NCBI GenBank assembly: GCA_003696125.1
Contig: RFHZ01000040.1
Coordinates: 1 to 11,684, forward strand
Direction of reading: 5' to 3'
DNA length: 11,684 bases
Source: Nitrospinota bacterium
GTDB lineage: Bacteria > Tectomicrobia > Entotheonellia > J063
Translations under genes and position numbers: made by a program
Notes under the pieces: model-generated
The model's database searches: none
Seen by the model: only the letters and a program-made list of their open reading frames with translations
Told to the model about the DNA's origin: nothing
Part shown: positions 1-4,021 of the stretch, in pieces
How positions within the stretch are numbered: the first letter of the stretch is position 1
How the letters are laid out: every line of letters begins with the position of its first letter

Positions 1-1386
1 GAACAGTACCTGACCCGGTGGGAACGTTTTCTCGCCACCTTTCCCCAGGGGGAAACCTCCTGGCGACGCACACGTGAGCAGCGACGTCGTCTCGCCTTCC
101 GGTTGCTAGAGGAGGACTCCCCGTATAATCGAGTCCTGGATACCGCTTTCGAGCATTTGCAACCGTGGCTACCACCTCCTTCCCTCACCGAGACGAAAGA
201 AGAGACCTCTCCTCCAGTAACCAACCCGCTAAAGAGAGCCTGGCAGGCGCTGCGACGGTTTATGGCTCGCCTGGTTTCCAGGCAGCCTCCTCCCGCAGAA
301 GAGGAGGGAGCAACTCCCTCTCCGGCCCTGAAAGAGATCCCTGCCTGGCTCCAGGTCCTCCAGCGTTATGTCAACTCAGAGAGTCGTCAAGCCTATCTTG
401 GTGCGCTCCAACAACTCGGCCAGGAGTTGTCCAGCGGTCCTCTGGACGAACAGAGCTTTCAGCTTGCCCAGGCCGGCTTTCAAGAGCGCAAGCCGTCCCA
501 GGAAGCAACCCATCCTCTGCTAAAGGCCTGGTGGATCGTATCACGGTTTCAAGAGGAGGTAGGGGAGGGACAACAAGCCAGGGCCGAGGTGTTTTGGCCC
601 CTGCTTCGGCGTCCGCTCATCTTTGTCTGGAGTTTCATCCTGGCCGAGGCGAGTGCCCTGCTCCAGAGGAACTGGTCTACCGATGTGATCGCACCGACCC
701 GAGGGCTCTCCAGGATGGAGCAACTCCGCTTTCTCTATGGACCTCAGGGGAAGGTAAAAGAGTTCGTGGAACAACTGGTGACCCCTTTTCTCACCGAAGA
801 TGCCTCGCGACCGGGTCGGGTTTTGGGAGTGGAGATGCCTCTTCCGGCAACGATTCTGGAAGCGATCCACAACGTGAAACAGCTCGAACCGCTGCTGGAA
901 AGGCAGTCACCTCACCAGGTTCGTATCGAAGCCACCCGGGATTCCTTTATCGACAGCGAGACGAACATCTTTGAGGAGAAGACCGAGTTTGTCCTGGAGT
1001 GTGCAACCAAGACCTTTCGGGTCACCAATCGCGCCCAGGACCTCACCGCAAAATCTACCACCGTCTTCTGGTCGTTTGAAAGCTGTGGGGACGTGCTCAT
1101 CTCCATCTTTGTTACCTGCGATCGCTCTTGTGTCGAGCGCGCTTCTGCCGTTGGTATTACGGTGCCTGCCGTCTCCTCCTTGCGCATCATCAAGCGCTAT
1201 ACAGGACAGACGGCGTTTTTACGCTTTATCCAGGATTTTCGTGACGGATCGCACCTCTTCCGCCTCAACGATTTTCCCGAAACCGCGGACATCCTGCGTC
1301 GCTACCGGATCAAAGGGATCAAAGTCTTCTACCGGGTCGATGTGCCTTCTACCCTGGCCAAACTGATCTCTTTCATTATCCAATAG
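1..1386 (+). CDS. tssM: TssM/IcmF-like type VI secretion protein, C-terminal part (5' end outside window)
   Basis: The frame is open from base 1, so the gene begins upstream; 461 residues are visible before TAG at 1384-1386. The fragment has no membrane helix, which fits the periplasmic C-terminal half of TssM, the inner-membrane ring protein of the type VI secretion membrane complex (TssJ-TssL-TssM). Family-like signs, judged by eye: an opening segment YLTRWERFL followed by a DSPYNRVL stretch (residues about 3-45), like the TssM segment of form Y-x3-W-x2-FL then SPL-x2-LL. After that come a Pro/Glu-rich linker (about 57-108), an RRPLIFVWSFIL segment, and FLYGPQGKVKEFVEQLVTPF (244-263), resembling the TssM 'F-x-PGG-x-LD-x-FF-x3-L-x-PF' block. 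The C-terminal third looks beta-rich and ends in FYRVDVPSTL. No cognate tss gene lies inside the window; the next gene is convergent, so this is the 3' end of its transcript. The alternative is a divergent IcmF-related protein outside a T6SS. Confidence 0.68.
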   Translation, partial: EQYLTRWERFLATFPQGETSWRRTREQRRRLAFRLLEEDSPYNRVLDTAFEHLQPWLPPPSLTETKEETSPPVTNPLKRAWQALRRFMARLVSRQPPPAEEEGATPSPALKEIPAWLQVLQRYVNSESRQAYLGALQQLGQELSSGPLDEQSFQLAQAGFQERKPSQEATHPLLKAWWIVSRFQEEVGEGQQARAEVFWPLLRRPLIFVWSFILAEASALLQRNWSTDVIAPTRGLSRMEQLRFLYGPQGKVKEFVEQLVTPFLTEDASRPGRVLGVEMPLPATILEAIHNVKQLEPLLERQSPHQVRIEATRDSFIDSETNIFEEKTEFVLECATKTFRVTNRAQDLTAKSTTVFWSFESCGDVLISIFVTCDRSCVERASAVGITVPAVSSLRIIKRYTGQTAFLRFIQDFRDGSHLFRLNDFPETADILRRYRIKGIKVFYRVDVPSTLAKLISFIIQ

Positions 1387-1402
1387 CTGCCCGCCTTTCT
1401 CC

Positions 1403-1582
1403 TCACTCTCCCTGCATCTTTACATATCCCCGGCAGAAGAGATCGATGACAGCCGCCGCCACCAGCCTGTCGTCGTCCGTCTCTTCACACAGCGCGGTAA
1501 AGAGATCCATGAGGGTCAAGGGGGGAGTCATCTCTTCAGGCACCTCGGTGCTCTGTACCGCATCGTCTATCAGTAAAGGCAT
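1403..1582 (-). CDS. small hypothetical acidic protein, 59 aa
   Basis: The frame runs from ATG at 1582 to TGA at 1405-1403 on the minus strand. It is preceded by a strong Shine-Dalgarno AAGGAG (plus-strand CTCCTT, 1591-1596) with 8-nt spacing, which is the main reason to accept it. The product starts MPLLIDDAVQ, is rich in Asp/Glu, and has a predicted helical centre (LMDLFTALCEETDDDRLVAA) ending in FCRGYVKMQGE. The pattern 'L-x2-L-x-ALCEE-x-DD-x-LVAAAVIDLF-x2-GYVKM' resembles small uncharacterised helical proteins of form 'L-x2-L-x2-x-VSE-x2-EEVVATVLHLI-x2-G-x-V-x-L' that I recall from Deltaproteobacteria; this likeness is from memory only. There is no signal peptide or membrane segment. It converges on the TssM-like gene with a 16-bp gap and lies downstream of the glycosyltransferase on the same strand, about 340 bp away, so it probably has its own promoter. 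Function unknown. Confidence 0.68.
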   Translation of the reverse strand: MPLLIDDAVQSTEVPEEMTPPLTLMDLFTALCEETDDDRLVAAAVIDLFCRGYVKMQGE

Positions 1583-1644
1583 ACACTTCTCTCCTTATTC
1601 GTTTCAGAGGGGTAAGGCTTACCACCTAAACGTTCGTCCAGCAT
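1570..1644 (-). other. possible 24-codon leader ORF overlapping the start of the small gene
   Basis: An ATG (plus-strand CAT at 1642-1644) is preceded by GAGAGGAG with a short 3-nt spacing and opens a 24-residue frame ending at TGA 1572-1570. The stop lies 13 nt inside the 59-aa gene, and the Shine-Dalgarno of that gene lies within this frame. The layout would suit translational coupling or a leader peptide. The peptide is hydrophilic and has no obvious run of one amino acid. The spacing is tight and the ORF is short, so chance is a real alternative. Confidence 0.28.
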
Positions 1645-1715
1645 TTTCTCCTCTCTAAACTATGACCAACATTTTGCGCATTTTTCTGCCCCAAGAACCC
1701 AGCGCTGTCTGCAGG

Positions 1716-1784
1716 TTTACACCGCCGAGGGCGCAGGTTTTGGGGCTTATTTATCCCGGCGTCCTCTGCAGGCTCGGCGGTAAA
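1716..1784. repeat. long imperfect inverted repeat / hairpin
   Basis: The outer arms are TTTA-CA-CCGCCGAG (1716-1729) and CTCGGCGG-TAAA (1773-1784): eight perfect pairs, a 2-nt bulge and four more pairs. Inside, GGGCGC (1729-1734) can pair with GCGTCC (1759-1764; one G-U pair, sharing the edge base at 1729), leaving TCTGCAGG as a bulge on the 3' side, and a GGG/CCC step lies further in. The result is an extended rod in either orientation. It lacks the uninterrupted stem and U-tract of a simple terminator. Confidence 0.5.
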
Positions 1785-1795
1785 AAGTCTCTCCG

Positions 1796-1812
1796 GTCAC
1801 GCTTCGGGTGAC
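1796..1812. other. short hairpin with C(UUCG)G loop
   Basis: GTCAC (1796-1800) pairs with GTGAC (1808-1812), enclosing a CTTCGG loop with one bulged G; read on the plus strand this is a very stable UUCG tetraloop. On the minus strand, the direction of both flanking genes, it is followed only after about 10 nt by five T residues. It could be a poor terminator for the glycosyltransferase transcript or part of a larger structured RNA. Confidence 0.4.
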
Positions 1813-1922
1813 TCAGAGGGCAAAAGGGTTAGGAATTGCTACTCATACAATTAGTCGCGGAGATCTGGTCAGGCTTACAGAGAAATGGAGAAAAAGGGAA
1901 CCAGGCGTGCTAAATGCGAGGA

Positions 1923-3005
1923 TTAGGACGACTCTAAGAGCTCCCGGTACACCTGTTCTGTCTTGGCGATCATCCGCTCAAGGGTGTACTCCTGCCGGAC
2001 CAGCTCATATCCGGCACAGGCCAGCCGCTGCGCGTACCCGCGGTCGGCGAGCAGGGTGAGGATCGCTTCGGCCAAGGCCCGGGCATCTCCGGGGGGGACG
2101 AGCAGGCCGGTGGCGCCCGGGTGAATGATTTCCGGTACCCCTCCCGAGTCGGTTGCCACCACCGGTTTCCGCATGGCCAAGGCCTGCAGGATCGTCTGGG
2201 GAAAGGTCTCCCGTAAAGAGGAGAGTACATAGAGATCCAAAGCGGCCAGGATCTCCGGGATATCGCGACGAAAACCGGTCATCGTGACCTGCCGGGAAAG
2301 GCCGAGCTGCTCGATCTCCTGCTGGATGCGTACCCTGCGCACCCCATCACCGACGATTAAAAAATGCGCCTCTGGATAGCGTTGCAACACGATCCGGGCC
2401 GCCTGCAGGAAGTAAGTATGCCCTTTAGACCCCCGCAGCATGGCGATCATGCCGATCACCGGACCGGTGAGGGCAAACTCGGCACGGATCTTCTCCCCAC
2501 CAATCCGGGGATGGAAGCGGGTGAGATCGATACCAGGGGGGATCGACACGATCTTCTCCGCCTTTACCCCTCCCTGCATCAGAAGGCGCTTCATCGCCTC
2601 CCCGTTAACGATGATCCGGTCGGCCAGATGGTTATAGTTAAAATTGCGATAGCGCTTGACCGGGATCGAGACATGTCGGCTCCGCACCACAGGCAGGCGA
2701 AGGGATTTGGCGGCCAGACCAGCCACCCAGCTATCGATCGAGCTGTGCGTGTGCACGAGGTCTATCTTCTGCGCCTGTAGCAGGCGGCGCAATTGAAAAA
2801 CGGCCTGCAGATCGAAGCAACTCCGCATGCGGAGCCGGTAAAGAGTCTTCCCTTCCTTTGCGCCCTGCCGACCGATTCCGCTTTCCGGCTGGCAGACAAT
2901 GGCCATGGCATACCCACGGCGGGTAAACTCCGTAGTCTCCTGGAGGATACGCATCTCCTGCCCCCCCCATCCCGGGGAGGCCTCGCTGTGCAGTATGCGG
3001 TACAT
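1923..3005 (-). CDS. GT4-family glycosyltransferase (GT-B fold), 360 aa
   Basis: The product probably transfers a sugar from a nucleotide-sugar donor onto an envelope glycan such as LPS, acting at the inner face of the cytoplasmic membrane. The acceptor cannot be told from sequence. The N-terminal acceptor domain starts MYRILHSEASPGWGGQEMRI, with a glycine-rich loop. LVHTHSSIDSW and ADRIIVNGEAMK follow, then the inter-domain motif IPPGIDLTRFHP and the donor-domain opening GMIAMLRGSKGHTYFLQAA. The nucleotide-sugar site is SSLRETFPQTILQALAM, then GGVPEII and GLLVPPGD. The usual E-x7-E pair reads E266...Q274, so the second Glu is Gln. I chose ATG 3005 because the family start matches and AAGGGG lies just upstream; the open frame extends 52 codons further but without family-like sequence. 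The gene is divergent from the DUF434 gene. Length is normal for GT4. Confidence 0.94.
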   Translation of the reverse strand: MYRILHSEASPGWGGQEMRILQETTEFTRRGYAMAIVCQPESGIGRQGAKEGKTLYRLRMRSCFDLQAVFQLRRLLQAQKIDLVHTHSSIDSWVAGLAAKSLRLPVVRSRHVSIPVKRYRNFNYNHLADRIIVNGEAMKRLLMQGGVKAEKIVSIPPGIDLTRFHPRIGGEKIRAEFALTGPVIGMIAMLRGSKGHTYFLQAARIVLQRYPEAHFLIVGDGVRRVRIQQEIEQLGLSRQVTMTGFRRDIPEILAALDLYVLSSLRETFPQTILQALAMRKPVVATDSGGVPEIIHPGATGLLVPPGDARALAEAILTLLADRGYAQRLACAGYELVRQEYTLERMIAKTEQVYRELLESS

Positions 3006-3037
3006 ATGTCCCCTTCCCGGAGGAAAGTCTTTCACCG

Positions 3038-3056
3038 CCCCTGCTCCTGACAGGGG
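3038..3056 (-). other. hairpin in the glycosyltransferase leader
   Basis: CCCCTG (3038-3043) and CAGGGG (3051-3056) form a perfect 6-bp stem with a 7-nt loop. It lies in the probable 5' untranslated region, about 30 nt before the glycosyltransferase start codon. No U-tract follows, so it is not a terminator; it may affect mRNA stability or translation. Confidence 0.35.
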
Positions 3057-3095
3057 GACCGGTGGTGGACAACGCAGGTAGATAGATCGTCCCTT

Positions 3096-3101
3096 ATTAT
3101 A
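3096..3101 (-). promoter_or_regulatory. -10 element for the glycosyltransferase gene
   Basis: The minus strand reads a perfect TATAAT here, about 90 nt upstream of the ATG. No good -35 sits 16-18 bp upstream; the nearest candidate TTGTCT is about 22 bp away. If used, the promoter relies on its -10 or on an activator, and the transcript would have a leader of roughly 80 nt. Confidence 0.5.
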
Positions 3102-3147
3102 CCCGAAAATCTCACCCGAGGGGAGACAAATCTGGAGGGAAACCGCA

Positions 3148-3176
3148 TTGCGTGCCTGCACCGAGAGAGCTATACT
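3148..3176 (+). promoter_or_regulatory. sigma-70-type promoter for the DUF434 gene
   Basis: TTGCGT (3148-3153) and TATACT (3171-3176) are separated by exactly 17 bp, close to the TTGACA/TATAAT consensus. The predicted start near 3183 gives a leader of about 40 nt before the ATG at 3221. It runs back-to-back with the minus-strand TATAAT at 3096-3101, making a compact divergent promoter region. Confidence 0.72.
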
Positions 3177-3220
3177 GCAAAGGGAGACAACCGATTCCCT
3201 TTACCAGGGAGGAGACGCCC

Positions 3221-3910
3221 ATGGTAGACCCGAAGACTCTTCAGGATCCGGTCTGTGACTTCCGTTTTCTCCTCAATCGGGGATACAAGAGGCAGACCGC
3301 CCTCAACGTGGTGGCCAACAAGTACCAACTGGATCGAGAATGCCGTCATCTCCTGGAACGAACCGTATTCGGAGAGCAGGAGGCCGCCCGGAGACGCCAG
3401 AAGCTGGTCCCGGCCCTGCAATGCCGTCATCGCAGGATGGCGCTTGACGGGTACAACGTCTTGATCAGCATAGAAACCGCCTTACAGGGTCAGCCGCTCC
3501 TGCTCTCTGACGATGGAGTGGTACGAGACCTTACCGCCGCCTTTGGTCGGTACCGGATCTCTGCGCACACAGAGCAGGCTCTCGCCCTCGTAGAAAAGAC
3601 CCTTTTGCCTCTGCAGGTCCAGGCGGTACTGTGGGTATTTGATGCCCAGGTCAGTTACAGCGGACACCTGGCCCAACTGGTCAGAGAGAGAGGGGGGGCG
3701 CTCCCCCTCTCTGTTCAGGCCGTAACCACCCCCCATGTGGACAAGACCCTGACCGCTCAGGCTGATGCCATCCTCTGTAGCGCCGATCGCGGTGTCATGA
3801 ATCGGGCGGCTGCCGTGTTCGACCTCGTCTACGCCGTGGTGCAGGAGTGGGGAAAAATCCTGAGTCTACCCCGGTGTGAGGAGATCTATACCCTGCATCA
3901 GATTCGTTGA
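3221..3910 (+). CDS. DUF434/DUF5616 domain protein, probable PIN-like fold, 229 aa
   Basis: ATG 3221 follows AGGGAGGAG (3206-3214) at good spacing; the frame is open upstream, but that part contains the promoter. The N-terminal ~60 residues match the look of DUF434 (FLLNRGYKRQTALNVVANKY, a helical segment). The rest resembles DUF5616: DGYNVLISIE (D76), SDDGVVRD (D97, D98, D103), FDAQVSYSG (D141), DKTL (D174) and CSADRGVMNRA (D189). Acidic residues placed at strand ends, starting with D-G-Y-N, suggest a PIN-like, metal-binding fold and perhaps nuclease activity; that is inference, as no substrate is known to me. There is no signal peptide or membrane segment, so it should be cytoplasmic. It has its own promoter, is divergent from the glycosyltransferase, and is followed by a weak terminator-like hairpin before the tRNA-maturation operon. 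Confidence 0.84.
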   Translation: MVDPKTLQDPVCDFRFLLNRGYKRQTALNVVANKYQLDRECRHLLERTVFGEQEAARRRQKLVPALQCRHRRMALDGYNVLISIETALQGQPLLLSDDGVVRDLTAAFGRYRISAHTEQALALVEKTLLPLQVQAVLWVFDAQVSYSGHLAQLVRERGGALPLSVQAVTTPHVDKTLTAQADAILCSADRGVMNRAAAVFDLVYAVVQEWGKILSLPRCEEIYTLHQIR

Positions 3911-3928
3911 AACTCCCCAGCGAGAATA

Positions 3929-3953
3929 CGCCTTTAAGCAAGGCGGTTTACTT
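3929..3953 (+). terminator. weak intrinsic terminator after the DUF434 gene
   Basis: CGCCTT (3929-3934) pairs perfectly with AAGGCG (3940-3945) around a 5-nt loop and is followed by the T-rich GTTTACTT. The 6-bp stem and broken T-tract make it weak. Its tail runs into the -35 of the next promoter, so some read-through into the downstream operon is likely. Confidence 0.45.
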
Positions 3954-3980
3954 GACTAATACCAGGATATTTGGTATGGT
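3952..3980 (+). promoter_or_regulatory. promoter of the tRNA-nucleotidyltransferase/trpS/ileS operon, with overlapping dyad
   Basis: TTGACT (3952-3957; 5 of 6 to consensus) and TATGGT (3975-3980; 4 of 6) are separated by exactly 17 bp. Transcription would start near 3987, giving a leader of about 35 nt. A perfect dyad, ATACCA (3959-3964) and TGGTAT (3972-3977) with a 7-bp centre, covers the spacer and half of the -10, a typical position for a repressor operator. An outer GGATA/TATCC pair (3965-3969, 3981-3985) also spans the -10. The regulator is unknown. Confidence 0.68.
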
Positions 3981-4021
3981 TATCCATCATTTATCACTCG
4001 CTGCAACCTGGAAACACAACT

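Larger units (their letters stand above)
1583..1922. other. intergenic region with secondary structure, no full-size gene
   Basis: About 340 bp separate the glycosyltransferase stop from the 59-aa gene, both on the minus strand. I see no ORF with credible coding features apart from the 24-codon candidate. The region carries an imperfect inverted repeat (1716-1784), a short hairpin with a UUCG-type loop (1796-1812) and a direct repeat TCTGCAGG (1708-1715 and 1765-1772). It should contain the 3' end of the glycosyltransferase transcript and the promoter of the small gene. I found neither a canonical intrinsic terminator nor a good -35/-10 pair. It may also hold a small RNA or structured leader, but I could not match it to a riboswitch class I know. 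Confidence 0.5.

Noticed and set aside
165-974. 269-codon plus-strand frame overlapping the TssM-like gene
   Set aside because: It is rich in Ser, Pro, Arg and Gly, typical of a shifted reading of GC-rich coding DNA. The frame open from base 1 has the family-like segments.
1387-1402. Terminator in the gap between the TssM-like gene and the small gene
   Set aside because: The 16-bp gap holds no stem. A distant CTGCC/GGCAG match encloses about 40 nt and has no T-tract.
1446-1658. 70-codon plus-strand frame
   Set aside because: It is Ser-rich and has no family likeness, and it is antisense to the 59-aa gene, which has a much better ribosome binding site.
1660-1700. Sigma-54-like GG-N10-GC on the minus strand upstream of the small gene
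   Set aside because: The spacing fits, but the flanking -24 and -12 bases depart too far from TGGCAC/TTGC.
1700-1850. Possible c-di-GMP (GEMM) or other known riboswitch
   Set aside because: Some short words look similar, but the conserved core order and the tetraloop-receptor bases are missing on both strands.
1808-2059. 83-codon plus-strand frame entering the glycosyltransferase gene
   Set aside because: Arg- and Pro-rich, overlapping real minus-strand coding sequence, with no supporting start signal.
3006-3161. 52-codon N-terminal extension of the glycosyltransferase
   Set aside because: The extension contains the TATAAT promoter element and a hairpin and has no GT-like sequence. ATG 3005 with AAGGGG fits the family start.
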